NCBI GenBank assembly: GCA_030448125.1
Contig: JAUJNO010000005.1
Location: forward strand, 115,154-179,153
Origin: Rubrobacteraceae bacterium
GTDB lineage: Bacteria; Actinomycetota; Rubrobacteria; Rubrobacterales; Rubrobacteraceae
Reading direction: 5' to 3'
Length of the DNA: 64,000 nt
Positions 1-13,312 of the stretch are shown here, piece by piece. Below the pieces are notes generated by a model. That model had not been told where the DNA came from. It did not search any database and saw nothing but the letters and a program-made list of their open reading frames with translations. A program made the translations under genes and the position numbers. Positions within the stretch are counted from its first letter, which is position 1. Every line of letters begins with the position of its first letter.

Positions 1-179
1 ACAAACCTCTCCCCCACCGCAAGCTGCGGGTAAACTTCCCCCACTACCTTCCCCGCATGCTGGCGCGACGAGACCGCAAAAGCCCCCACCTCCGGATGCC
101 CCGAGAGCAGACGCACCAACTCCGACCCCGCATACCCGCTGCCGCCAAAGATCCCAACGCGTAGTCCCATGCGCCACAT
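1..179 (-). CDS. argC: N-acetyl-gamma-glutamyl-phosphate reductase, 5' part (copy 1, runs off the window)
   Basis: The first 59 codons read cleanly on the minus strand from an ATG at 179 and leave the window at base 1. They carry the Rossmann start GGSGYAGSELVRLLSGHPEV typical of ArgC, the NADPH-dependent third step of ornithine synthesis. The next residues (SSRQHAGKVVGEVYPQLAV) differ from the intact copy at 13.2 kb (ASRGFAGRPIAEVYPHLAV) only by substitutions, unlike the adjacent argJ, which is full of indels. This part therefore still looks constrained; whether the gene is whole cannot be seen. It is divergent from argJ copy 1. Confidence 0.85.
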   Translation of the reverse strand, partial: MWRMGLRVGIFGGSGYAGSELVRLLSGHPEVGAFAVSSRQHAGKVVGEVYPQLAVGERF

Positions 180-191
180 TACACCACCCAC

Positions 192-263
192 CGGATATTT
201 ATTCAAGTTTTTGAATAAAACGGTTGACCCCTGTGCGTATGCGTGCGATACTTACGTCTATCG

Positions 264-280
<17 letters not shown>
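192..280. promoter_or_regulatory. argC-argJ divergent control region, copy 1 (ArgR boxes and promoter)
   Basis: Two ArgR-box-like 14-mers (CGGATATTTATTCA at 192-205 and TGAATAAAACGGTT at 212-225) lie 20 bp apart, and their facing halves form a perfect 22-bp palindrome at 198-219. A sigma70-type promoter follows toward argJ (TTGACC at 223-228, 17-bp gap, GATACT at 246-251). A third box (TGAATAAAAATCCA) overlaps the argJ ATG. The layout matches the intact copy at 13.3 kb. Confidence 0.6.
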
Positions 281-3460
<3,180 letters not shown>

Positions 3461-3475
3461 AACGCGCGGCAGGCC

Positions 3476-4421
<946 letters not shown>

Positions 4422-4469
4422 TCCTTTTGAGAACGTCCGGTGGGGCTAACGGTGGTCTTGGGTATGCGG

Positions 4470-5570
4470 CCAGGGCGCGAGCCGTACGCCCTGTACTGGA
4501 CCTCGGCCAGGGCGAGCCGGCCGAGGACGTGAAGGCGAAGGCCCTGAAGATAGGCGCCGCCGACGCGTTCGTGAGGGACGCGAGGCCGAGTTCGCCGAAG
4601 AATATGTTGCGCCCGCGATAAAGCATAACGCGCTCTGCGGAAAGTACCCGTTGCTTGCCCCAGGGCGTCCCTCATCGCCAGGAAGCTCGTCGAGTGGGAG
4701 GTCGGGGCGCCGGCCATCGCGCACGGCTCGACCGGCAAAGGCAACGATCAGGTCCGCTTCGACGTCACGACTGCCTCCATAGCGCCGGACCTGACGGTCG
4801 TCGCCCCGGTGCGCGACTGGAACATGAGCCGGCCCGAGGAGACGGCCGCAGGCCGCCGAGGAGCACGGCATCCCTGTCCCTGTGTTCAAGAAGTCCCCCA
4901 CAGCGTGGACGAGGACATCCTCGCCGCTCCATCGAAGCCGGTCCTCTGGAGGACTCGATCACGAGCCCACCGAGATGTCTTCGCCCTCACCACCGCTCCC
5001 GAGGAGGCCCCGGACGAGCTCGGTACGTCGAGATCGGCCTTCTGCCGAGGGGCTGCCGGTGAGCCTCGACGGCGAGGAGTTGCCGCCGTGGAGATCATCG
5101 TGGAGCTCAATCGTGTAGCTGGAGCGCACGGCGTGGGGCGGATAGACATGATCGAGGACAGCTCGTCGGGATAAAGAGCCGCGAGATCTACGCCGGGAAT
5201 GCCCAGCCGCCTGACCATCATCCAGACCCACAAAGAGCTCGAGACGATGACCCTCACCAAAGACGTCCTGCGCTTCAAGGCGACCGTCGAGCAGCGGCCA
5301 CGCCGAGCTCACCTACGACGGCCCTGGTTCACGCCCTCAAACGCGCTCCTCGACGCCTTCGGTAACGGAGACGCAAAAGACGGTAACCGGCTCGGTACGC
5401 TCAAGCTGCAGGCGGGAGTCAGCATCGTCACTGGACGCACCGCGCCAAGCCTCTACAGCAAGGAGCTCGCCACCTACGACCTGAACAGCACCTGACGAGG
5501 TCGCTGCCGCCGGCTTCATCGCGCTCTGGGGTCTCCCGGCGCGCCAGTGGGCCGGGGTGAACGGCAGCGT
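4470..5570 (+). pseudogene. argG: argG copy 1, argininosuccinate synthase remnant (plus strand)
   Basis: Fragments of argininosuccinate synthase read on the plus strand: DLGQGEPAEDVKAKALKIGA, then AHGSTGKGNDQVRF, DLTVVAPVRDWNMSRPEET and TIIQTHKELETMTLTKDVLR, with many frame changes. The N-terminal PP-loop (YSGGLDTS) is absent. In copies 2 and 3 argG lies on the minus strand upstream of the divergent cluster; here it lies downstream of argF in the opposite orientation. It is the left arm of the inverted repeat with 5.97-7.44 kb. Confidence 0.8.
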
Positions 5571-5801
5571 CGAACAGAACAGCCCGACCGCGAAGTGATC
5601 CGCGCAAGGGGCGCAAGACCCGGGGACTGAGCGCTATCGCGTAGTCCTGCTGCTCCTCTATCGCCTGTCGGCCGTGCCCGCCGTCCCGCGGTGAGCACAG
5701 ACCGTGCCCGGGTTCGTAAGGTCCCCCGGCTTCGGACCCGAGGTCCTTCTCCTGCCTCTCACACCTGCCCCGCACGGGAATTCCCCCGATCTGTTTGAGG
5801 A

Positions 5802-5844
5802 ATCAACATTATTTGATCTATACTTGGAATCAAATAGTGTTGAT
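5802..5844. promoter_or_regulatory. 16-bp palindromic operator-like site (left arm)
   Basis: ATCAACATTATTTGAT (5802-5817) and ATCAAATAGTGTTGAT (5829-5844) are inverted repeats with one mismatch and an 11-bp gap. The site is very AT-rich for this DNA. It overlaps an ATG that would start MRAFELREKEEMVGE before a stop. A degraded copy sits in the right arm at about 6078-6121. The size and symmetry fit an operator for a dimeric repressor; the regulator is unknown. Confidence 0.4.
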
Positions 5845-5888
5845 GCGAGCCTTCGAGCTTCGCGAAAAGGAGGAGATGGTGGGCGAGT

Positions 5889-6200
5889 AGCTGCCCCTGG
5901 TCATATCCACCCCAACGCTCCCGATTCGGGCCCACAACAAGACGGCCCGCAAGAGACGCGCCCCCGTCCTCACCCGCGTCGCGAACAGCCCGGGCCACTC
6001 CCCGCATACCGCTCCCTGACCTTCTTCTCAGATCCTCGCCCACCATCTCCTCCTTTTCGCGACAGCTCGCGGAAGGTTTCATCAACACCATTGATTCCAA
6101 GTATAGACCAAATAATGCTGATTCCTCAAACCAGATCGGGGGAATTCGCGTGCGGGGCAGGTGTGAGAGGCGGACAGAAGGGACTTCCAGGTCCGAAGCT
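5889..6200. other. Non-coding centre of the inverted repeat
   Basis: The unshared spacer (5889-6032) and the proximal right arm hold no ORF I recognise. A minus-strand frame reads GMRGVARAVRDAGEDGG across the spacer and joins the right-arm start MKPSASCREKEEMVGE, so it may be the 5' piece of an unidentified gene that once began at the operator. Confidence 0.35.
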
Positions 6201-6389
6201 TAGGGGACCTTACGGGCGGGCGTGAACCGTACGTTCGTCCTGTACTCACCGCGGGACGGCGGGTGGCACGGCCGACAGGCGATAGAGAGCGGCAGCACTA
6301 CGCGGATAGCGCTCAGTCCCCCGGGCTCCGCGCCCTTGCGCGGATCACTTTCGCGGTCGGGCTGTTCTGTCTGACGCTGCTGCTCCACC

Positions 6390-7543
6390 CGGTTCACCGC
6401 GCCGGGAGACCCCAGAGCGCGATGTAGCGGCGGCAGCGGCCTCGTCGAAGGTGCTGTTCGGGTCGTAGGTATGAGCCCTTGCTGTAGAGGGCTTGCGGCG
6501 CGGTGCGTCCAGTGACGATGCCGTCTTCGGTGCTTGAGCGTACCGAGCCGGATACCGTCTTTGCGTCTCCGTTACGAAGGCGTCGAGGAGCGCGTTTGAG
6601 GGCGTGAACCAGGGCCGTCGTAATTGACTCGGCGTAACGTTGCTCGACGGTGGCCTTGAAGCGTAGGACGTCTTTGGTGAGGGTCATCGTCTCGAGCTCT
6701 TTGTGGGCCTGGATGATGGCGAGAGCGGCTGGGCATTCGTAGATCTCACGGCTCTTGATCCCGACGAGCCTGTCCTCGATCATGTCTATCCGCCCCACGC
6801 CGTGCGCTCCAGCTACACGATTGAGCTCGACGATGAGTTCCACGAGCGGCAACTCCTCGCCGTTGAGGCTGGTGGGCAGCCCCTCGACGAAGGCCGATCT
6901 CGACGTACCGGGCTCGTTCGGGGCGTCCTCGGGGGCGGTGGTGAGGGTGAAGACGTCCTCGGTCGGCTCGTGGTCGGGTCCTCCAGCGGGCCGGCCTCGA
7001 TGGAAACGGCCGAAGAGGTTCCTCGTCCACGCTGTAGGGGGACTTCTTGGTGACGAGGACGGGGATGCCGTGCTCCTCGGCGCGTCCGTCTCCTCGGGGC
7101 GGCTCATGTTCCAGTCGCGCACCGGGGCGACGACCGTCAGGTCCGGCGCTATGGAGGCGGTCGTGACGTCGAAGCGGACCTGATCGTTGCCTTTCCCCGT
7201 GGACCCGTGCGCGATGGCCGGCGCCCCGACCTCGCCACCTCGACGAGCTTCTTCGCGATGAGGGACGCCCTGCGCCGTGAACAACGGGTACTTTCCGCCA
7301 TAGAGTGCGTTCGCCTTGATCGCGGGCGCGACGTACTCTTCGACGAACTCGGCCTCGCGTCCCTCACGAACGCATCCGCCGCCCCATCTTCAACGCCTTC
7401 GCCTTCACGTCCTCGGCCGGCTCGCCCTGCCCGAGGTCCATACAGGGCGTAAGGCTCCGCGCCCTGCTGCTCAGGCCACTTCAAACACACCGAGGTGTCA
7501 GCCCCGGAATAAGCGAGTACGACCTTTTTGCCTTCAGTGTCAT
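6390..7543 (-). pseudogene. argG: argG copy 2, argininosuccinate synthase pseudogene
   Basis: Begins at an ATG at 7543 after GGAGGAACG, as in copy 3. The central part is nearly clean from about 7150 to 6620: IAHGSTGKGNDQVRFDVTTA, PDLTVVAPVRDWNMSRPEET, EPTEDVFTLTTAPEDAPNEP, VAGAHGVGRIDMIEDRLVGI and IIQAHKELETMTLTKDVLRF. The first 130 codons and the C-terminus are frameshifted. Family role: ATP-dependent joining of citrulline and aspartate. No single frame covers the enzyme. Confidence 0.85.
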
Positions 7544-7559
7544 CGTTCCTCCGTTTTTC

Positions 7560-7835
7560 TCGGGGTTTGCTGTTGATCTCGATGTTGCCGGTTGAGAGAT
7601 CCTTCTTCCGTGTCCTCGGAGAGCGCCGGCAGACGTTGCGCTCGTAGGCCCGAGGGCCGGATTGGTTCGACGCTCCTCGGCTCGCCTCGCGCTGTCCGGT
7701 GTAATTACGAAAGACCGTGGTCCTGCCCGGCTAGTCGTTGGTGCCGGAGGTCGCCAAGACCTTCAGGCCCCCTGGACTCTATCCACGGCCACACGTTGGC
7801 GTCCCCAGCCCTCGAGGTAACGCCGAGCTTAGGTC
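7560..7835 (-). pseudogene. GNAT acetyltransferase remnant, copy 2
   Basis: Short patches match the intact GNAT gene at 11212-11769, for example CGTTGCGCTCGTAGGCCCGA near 7635 and CCCAGCCCTCGAGGTAACG near 7805, but most of the gene is deleted or scrambled. It occupies the expected place between argG and argR. Confidence 0.6.
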
Positions 7836-7839
7836 CGAC

Positions 7840-8345
7840 AGGGCCTCTTCGCGGGTGTGGATGACGAGGGTGTGCTCCGCCGGGGTTATCGTAGTCGGTA
7901 GGACGTTGCGCTGCTCGGCAGACCTTCGCTCGATGTTGCCGGCTATCCTGGCGGCGAACATCGGCGACGAGGCTCGCGACCTCCTCGGCGGCCTCGTTGT
8001 CCGGCGCGAGACTGGCGAAGACCGTGTCCGCCCGGCGATAGTGCCGATGATCTTCCCCTGGACCCTGTCGGACGAGGCTACCGCCCCCGCGGTCCCGTCG
8101 CGGGTGTGGATGACGATGGTGTTCTGCGCCGGGGTGATGTCGAGGACGAGCTCGGCGATCCCCTATAGCCGGGCTCGTGCGGCAGCGCGAGGTATCGGCT
8201 GCCGACCTTCAGGACTCCCCCTCGGCGAGGTCCCGGCTCACGGTCGCCTGCGCCACCTCTACTCGGAGATGCGCCTCAGTATCCCCGAAGCCGCTCGGGA
8301 TCCTGTCCTCGTCCCCTTGTCCACGTTTGAGAGCGTCTTCCCCAT
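7840..8345 (-). pseudogene. argR: argR copy 2, arginine repressor pseudogene
   Basis: Starts MGKTLSNVDKGTR at 8345, then loses frame. Patches match argR at 11770-12249 (RDLAEG-like and IGTIAG-like regions). One segment of about 40 bp encoding the hinge before the effector domain occurs twice, near 7850-7890 and 8100-8140, so there is an internal rearrangement besides the indels. Confidence 0.75.
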
Positions 8346-8358
8346 CCTTTACCTCCTA

Positions 8359-9380
8359 CTACACAAGGTGCTGCTCGAGCCTCTCCGGGTAGCCGAGCGC
8401 CAGGTTCATGTTCTGCACCGCCGCCCCGGACGCCCCCTTGAACAGATTGTCCAGCGCCGCGAAGAGCAGAGCTTCCCGGCCCTTTTGTCCACCGCCGCCG
8501 AAAGCCTCGCGCGGTTCGTATTTGCTACGTGAGAGATCTGGGCGGCTCCTCTCTCGCCTCGACGAACGCCCACCTCTCGTAATCCTCCGCGTACCACCGA
8601 GCACGTCCTCCGCCTCCGGTAGCTCCCCCCCCTCCTCAAGCTCCACGTAGATCGTCTCCAGCTCGCCGCGGCTTGCCGGGCAACAGGTGCGGGATAAACG
8701 TGACCTCCGGGACCTCCCCAACCTGCCGCAGCACCGCCTCTATCTCCGGCGTGTGCCGGTGCCGCGAGCGACCCGTCGGGGCCCATAAAGGCGAGACGTT
8801 CTCGTTGGCCGAGACGAAGTGCGTCTTCGAGGACGGCAGCCCCCGCCCCGCTCACCCCCGAAGGCGTTGATCGCCACCGACGAGACCTTCAACCTCTTCA
8901 CGACCGGCGCGAGCGCCAGCACCGCCGCCGTCCGGATAACACCGGGGTTGGCGACGAGCCGTCCCCCCGGGAGCCCCGAAAGACCTCCGGCACCCCGTAG
9001 TGCGCCTCTTCTAACTCCCGGTACACGGATGCTCCCCGTACCACTCGTTGTACAGGGCAACCTCCTTGAGCCGGAAGTCCGCCGAGATCCACGACAGCTT
9101 CGACCCGGCTCCAGAAAGGTCCCGCACAACCCCGGCGCTCTCCATGTGCGGGTAGGCGACGAACGCGACGTCGAGCGCCGAAGCGTCCACCTGATCCGGC
9201 TCCACGAAGGTCTCCCTCGCCGTGAGGTGCGGGTAGACTTCGGTGATGGGCCGCCCGGCGTGGGGCCGCGCGGAAACCTCCATTCCCCACCTCGGGGTGT
9301 CCGGAGAGCAGACGCACCAACTCCGACCCCGCGTACCCGCTGCCGCCAAAGATCCCAACACGTAACCCCATACGCCACAT
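8359..9380 (-). pseudogene. argC: argC copy 2, frameshifted N-acetyl-gamma-glutamyl-phosphate reductase
   Basis: Opens cleanly (MWRMGLRVGIFGGSGYAGSE) from an ATG at 9380 and ends at the same stop context as copy 3. Between these it changes frame repeatedly; recognisable stretches include VDASALDVAFVAYPHMESAG, SADFRLKEVALYNEWYGEHP and VVKRLKVSSVAINAFGG. Its sequence is close to copy 3, but its indel load rules out a functional frame as given. Confidence 0.85.
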
Positions 9381-9392
9381 TACACCACCCAC

Positions 9393-9480
9393 CGGATATT
9401 TATTCAAGTTTTTGAATAAAACGGTTGACCCCTTCGCGCGCGTGCGACAATAACGACCGCTGATGAATAAAAATCCACAA
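9393..9480. promoter_or_regulatory. argC-argJ control region, copy 2 (ArgR boxes and promoter)
   Basis: Same design as copy 1: box CGGATATTTATTCA at 9393-9406, the 22-bp palindrome TTTATTCAA-GTTT-TTGAATAAA, TTGACC, 17 bp, GACAAT, and a box overlapping the argJ ATG at 9463. It is preserved although both genes it would drive are broken, which suggests recent decay or a retained ArgR-binding role. Confidence 0.55.
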
Positions 9481-10676
9481 ATCAGAATAAAATCTGCAAC
9501 GGATGGGGCAACGGCTCCGGCGGGGTTCGTGGCGGCCGGGGTTGTGGGTGGGTTGCGGTACGAGGGCGCCAGGATCTCGGGCTCCTGTTCTCGGAGGTCG
9601 CCGGAGGACATCGGCGGTGGTCGTGACCGCGAACGTGTTCAAGTCGGCCCCGCTGCTGGTGACGAAGAGGCGGTCGAGGATGGGGACGTGCGGGCGCTGG
9701 TCGTTAACAGCGGCGTCGCCAACGCGGCGACGGCAGCGGGGCTTCGAGGATGCCTACGGGATGCAGACGCTCGCGGCCGATGCGCTCGGGGTGGCCCGGT
9801 GATGAGGTGGCGGTCGCTTCGACCGGTGTTATCGGGGAACATCTCCCCATGGACCGCGTGAGGCCGGCATCAAGGACGCCGCGGCCTCCCTGGGCGACGA
9901 CGGCTCCGGTTTCGCCGAGGCCATCCTGACCACCGACACCCGTACCAAGGAGGCCGTTGCGGCGGTGGAGGTCGGGGGGAGAACGTAACTGTCGGCAGGG
10001 TCGCAAAGGGAGCGGCATGATCCACCCGAACATGGCGACCATGCTCGCCTTTCTCACTACCGACGCCGCCGTCGATAAGGAGTCTCTGCAGAGCGTCTTG
10101 AAGGAGGCCACGGAGAGGACCTTCAACCGTATCACCGTGGACGGCGACACCTCCCCCAACGACATGGTGCTGCTGATGGCGAGGAACGGCGCGGCGGGAA
10201 CAAGACTCTCACGCAGGGTTCCGCCGACCTTGCGGCGTTCGAGGAGGCCGTCGAGGCCGTGATGCGGGGCTTGCGAAGGAGATCGTGCGCGACGGCGAGG
10301 GCGACGAAGCTCGTCGAGGTCGTCGTCGAGGGCGCTAGAGCGAGGAGAAGGCGGCGACGCTCGCCAGGGCCGTCGCAGGGAGCAACCTCTTCAAGGCCGC
10401 GGTCTACTACGAGGACGCAAACTGGGGCCGGGTGATCAACGCGATGGGCTACTCGGGGGCGTCGTTCGACCCGGGGGGCGTGGAGCTCTGGTTCGGTCCG
10501 GTCAAGGTCTTCGCGGAAGGCGAGCCGGCGAGCACGACGCGGAGGAGGCGAACGCGACTCTGGCCGGGAAGAGGTCACCGTCACGGCGCGGCTCAAGGAG
10601 GGCGAGGCTTCGGCGACGGCGTGGGGCTGCGACTTGACCGAGGGTACGTCAGGATAAACGGGAGCTACCGGACGTG
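9463..10676 (+). pseudogene. argJ: argJ copy 2, frameshifted
   Basis: Begins MNKNPQIRIKSATDGATAPA from the ATG at 9463, then changes frame several times. Later stretches are [20 protein letters not shown] (about 10014-10075), [20 protein letters not shown] and INAMGYSGASFDPGGVELWF. It is closer to copy 1 than to copy 3 in its first 300 bp. It ends in the same GTGA overlap with argB. Confidence 0.85.
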
Positions 10677-11112
10677 AAGTTCGGGACGAAGCCGGTCGTC
10701 GTAAAGATCGGGGCGGCGCGCTGGCGGGGTGGCGCTCGACGACCTGCCGGGCCTGCTCGCCGCGGAGACCCCGTGCCCGTGGCGCTCGTGCACGGCGGCG
10801 GCCAGCAACTACCCGGATGCTCGCGGCGCTGGACGCATCCCGACCGAGTTCCGCGAGGGCCTGCGGGTCACGGACGAGGCGACGATGAGGGTCGCGGAGA
10901 TGGTCTTCGCGGGCGAGGTGAACAAGGCACTCGTCCGGGAGCTGTACGCGATGGGGTACGCTGCGGTCGGCATCTCCGGTACTGATGGGCCGACGCTGCG
11001 CGTCGAGCCCATGCCGAGAGGCTCGGTCGTGTGGGGAGCGTGGCGAGGTGGAACCCGGTCTCGTGGAGACGCTGTGGTCGGCGGGTTCGTGCCCGTCGTA
11101 GCGCCCGTAGGT
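10674..11112 (+). pseudogene. argB: argB copy 2, frameshifted and truncated
   Basis: Starts at the GTG overlapping the argJ stop. Patches [20 protein letters not shown] and [16 protein letters not shown] are clean, but the glycine-rich start is frameshifted. The gene is cut at about 11112, after the region encoding VPVVAPVG, where the sequence passes straight into the 5' end of argG on the other strand. The last third of the kinase is missing. Confidence 0.85.
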
Positions 11113-11195
11113 CGCTGCTCGAACCACTTCAAACACACCGAGGTGTCCAGCCCCCCGGAGTAGGCGAGTACGACCTTTTTGCCTTCGAGTGTCAT
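11113..11195 (-). pseudogene. argG: argG copy 3, 5' stub only
   Basis: ATG at 11195 preceded by GGAGGAACG. About 27 codons (MTLEGKKVVLAYSGGLDTSV, then CLKWFEQ) hold the ATP-binding PP-loop SGGLDTS, after which the sequence switches to truncated argB copy 2 of the opposite strand. It lies 16 bp after the GNAT stop, so argG was the last gene of an argC-argR-GNAT-argG operon. Confidence 0.85.
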
Positions 11196-11211
11196 CGTTC
11201 CTCCGTTTTTC

Positions 11212-11769
11212 TCAAGGGTTTGCATGTTGATCGTCCGGCCGCGTTTCGTCGGTTAAGAGATCCTTCTTCATCGTCCAGGCGTCTTCGGTCTCGAAGAGCT
11301 TGACGAAGCCGTTGCGCTCGTAGAGCCCGAGGGCCGGGTTGCCATGTTCGACGCTCAGGCTCAAGGCTCCGTGACCTCGCGACCGGGCCACATCCCGGAT
11401 CTCCCTCAGCAGCGCACCGCCCATGCCACGACCACGATGGTCCGGCACGATCGCGAGGGCAACCTCGGGCGTGGAGTCGTTGACGAAGCCGTAACCAGGT
11501 TCTTCGGAGGTCATAAGACGATACCAGGCGGCCCCCAACCGACGACCGCTGGAGAGGTCCACGGCCACAACGGCGGCGTCGCCCGGCCGTCCCCAGCCCT
11601 CGAGGTAACGCGCGAGCTTAGGTTCTTTCGACAGGGCCTCTTCCTTTAGCGGCCGTAGTCCCTCGGGATTCCAGTAGGCCGCCTCGTACAACATCTCCCA
11701 AAGAAACCCGAGATCTCCAAGCTCGTAAGGTCGTAGTCGGTAGGACGTTTGCGCTACTCCGGCAGACAA
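11212..11769 (-). CDS. GNAT-family N-acetyltransferase in the arginine operon
   Basis: A protein of 185 aa. The acetyl-CoA motif is clear (EVALAIVPDHRGRGMGGALL, about residues 100-120), followed by SVEHGNPALGLYERNGF, the usual GNAT C-terminal motif. The start is a TTG (11769) immediately after the argR stop, which implies translational coupling. Its place between argR and argG, kept as a remnant in copy 2, suggests a link to arginine metabolism, but the family acetylates many amines and the substrate is not evident. It is not the glutamate acetyltransferase ArgA by any motif I can name. Confidence 0.85.
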   Translation of the reverse strand: MSAGVAQTSYRLRPYELGDLGFLWEMLYEAAYWNPEGLRPLKEEALSKEPKLARYLEGWGRPGDAAVVAVDLSSGRRLGAAWYRLMTSEEPGYGFVNDSTPEVALAIVPDHRGRGMGGALLREIRDVARSRGHGALSLSVEHGNPALGLYERNGFVKLFETEDAWTMKKDLLTDETRPDDQHANP

Positions 11770-12249
11770 CTACTCGACGTTACCGGCGGGACGGGTCTTT
11801 GCGCGGCAGACATCGGCGACGAGGCTCGCGACCTCCTCGGCGGCCTCGTTGTCCGGCGAGACGGCGAAGACCGTGTCCTGCCCGGCGATGGTGCCGATGA
11901 TCTTCAACCCCTTGACCCTGTCGAGGACGTTGGCGACCGCCCCCGCGGTCCCGTCGCGGGTGTGGATGACGATGGTGTTCTGCGCCGGGGTGATGTCGAG
12001 TACGAAGCTCGGCAAGATCTCTATTCCAGTGGAGCCGGGCTCGTGCGGCAGCGCGAGGTATCGGCTGCCGACCTTCAGGACCCCGAGCTCGGCGAGGTCC
12101 CGGCTCACGGTCGCCTGCGCCACCTCTACTCCTACGTCAGAGAGGGCCGCGACCACGTCCTGCTGAGTCCCCAGAGACCGCTCGGAGATCAGCCTGATTA
12201 TGAGATCCTGGCGCGTCCCCTTGTCCACGTGCGAAAGCGTCTTCCCCAT
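11770..12249 (-). CDS. argR: Arginine repressor
   Basis: A protein of 159 aa, the normal ArgR length. The winged-helix N-terminus (residues 10-70) includes GTQQDVVAALSDVGVEVAQA and TVSRDLAELGVLKV. The C-terminal hexamerisation and arginine-binding domain contains GTIAGQDTVFAV (the family usually has GTIAGDDT). In the family it binds paired 18-bp boxes when arginine is abundant and represses arginine synthesis. It lies 16 bp downstream of argC and is followed at once by GNAT. Candidate target boxes sit at 13313-13399. Confidence 0.95.
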   Translation of the reverse strand: MGKTLSHVDKGTRQDLIIRLISERSLGTQQDVVAALSDVGVEVAQATVSRDLAELGVLKVGSRYLALPHEPGSTGIEILPSFVLDITPAQNTIVIHTRDGTAGAVANVLDRVKGLKIIGTIAGQDTVFAVSPDNEAAEEVASLVADVCRAKTRPAGNVE

Positions 12250-12265
12250 TCTTTGCCTCCTACTA

Positions 12266-13300
12266 CTACTTCAGGTGCTCGAGCCCGGCGTCCTCCGGGT
12301 ACCCCAGGGCCAGGTTCATGTTCTGCACCGCCGCCCCGGACGCTCCCTTCAACAGATTGTCCACCGCCGCGAAGAGCAAGAGCTTACCGGCCCTCCTGTC
12401 CACCGCCGCCGAAAGCCTCGCGCGGTTCGTATTCACGACGTGCGAGATCTGGGGCGCCTCCTCCCTAGCCTCCACGAACGCCCACCCATCGTAGTCCTCC
12501 GCGTACCACCCGAGCACGTCCCCTGCCTCCGGAAGCTCCCCGGGGTCCTCCAACTGCACGTAGATGGTCTCGAGCTCCCCGCGCGAGATGGGCAACAGAT
12601 GCGGTACGAACGTGACCTCGGGCACGACACCTACGCGCCGCAAGACCGCCTCTATCTCGGGCGTGTGCCGATGCCGCGGCGACCCGTCCGCCAGCCCATA
12701 GGGCGAGACGTTCTCGTTGGCGGAGACGAAGTGCGTCTTCGGCGTGGGCTTGGCCCCCGCCCCGCTCACCCCCGAGAGAGCGTTGATCGCCACCGACGAA
12801 ACCTTCAACCGCTTCACCACCGGCGCGAGCGCCAGCACGGCCGCCGTCGGATAACAACCGGGGTTCGCCACCAGCCTGCCTCCGGGAGCCCCGAAGACCT
12901 CCGGCAGCCCGTAGTGCGCCTCCTTCAACAACTCCGGTACGGGATGCTCCCCGTACCACTCGTTGTACAGCGCCGCGTCCACCAGCCGGAAGTCCGCCGA
13001 GAGGTCCACGACCAGCCTCGTGCCGGCCTCCAACAGATCCCGCACAACCTTAGCGCTCTCCATGTGCGGATAAGCCACGAACGCAACGTCGAGTCCCGAA
13101 GCGTCCACCTGCCCCGGCTCGACGAAGGTTTCTTCCACCGCAAGGTGCGGATAGACTTCGGCGATAGGCCGCCCGGCAAAGCCGCGCGAAGCGACCTCCA
13201 TTCCCCCCACCTCGGGGTGTCCGGAGAGCAGGCGCACCAACTCCGAACCCGCGTACCCGCTGCCGCCGTAGATGCCCACACGTAGTCCCATGCCCCGCAT
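12266..13300 (-). CDS. argC: N-acetyl-gamma-glutamyl-phosphate reductase (intact copy 3)
   Basis: A protein of 344 aa. I chose the ATG at 13300 (MRGMGLRVGIYGGSGYAGSE) because GGGAGGTG lies seven bases upstream; the frame is open further upstream but runs into the promoter. Features: Rossmann GGSGYAGSELVRLLSGHPEV (8-27), the catalytic-cysteine motif VANPGCYPTAAVLAL (about 150), and the family C-terminus ASGAAVQNMNLALG. It reduces N-acetylglutamyl phosphate to the semialdehyde with NADPH. It is the first gene of argC-argR-GNAT-(argG). Confidence 0.95.
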   Translation of the reverse strand: MRGMGLRVGIYGGSGYAGSELVRLLSGHPEVGGMEVASRGFAGRPIAEVYPHLAVEETFVEPGQVDASGLDVAFVAYPHMESAKVVRDLLEAGTRLVVDLSADFRLVDAALYNEWYGEHPVPELLKEAHYGLPEVFGAPGGRLVANPGCYPTAAVLALAPVVKRLKVSSVAINALSGVSGAGAKPTPKTHFVSANENVSPYGLADGSPRHRHTPEIEAVLRRVGVVPEVTFVPHLLPISRGELETIYVQLEDPGELPEAGDVLGWYAEDYDGWAFVEAREEAPQISHVVNTNRARLSAAVDRRAGKLLLFAAVDNLLKGASGAAVQNMNLALGYPEDAGLEHLK

Positions 13301-13312
13301 TACACCACCTCC

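Larger units (their letters stand above)
4470..7440. repeat. Large imperfect inverted repeat built on two argG remnants
   Basis: Arms of about 1.4-1.5 kb (4470-5888 and 6033-7440) match in opposite orientation around a roughly 145-bp unshared spacer at 5889-6032. Both arms hold argG remnants, the region beyond the argG 3' end, and an AT-rich operator-like palindrome; each then ends in GAGGAGATGGTGGGCGAG. The arms differ by many independent indels and substitutions. It may be a genuine inverted duplication or a product of chimaeric assembly. Confidence 0.75.
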
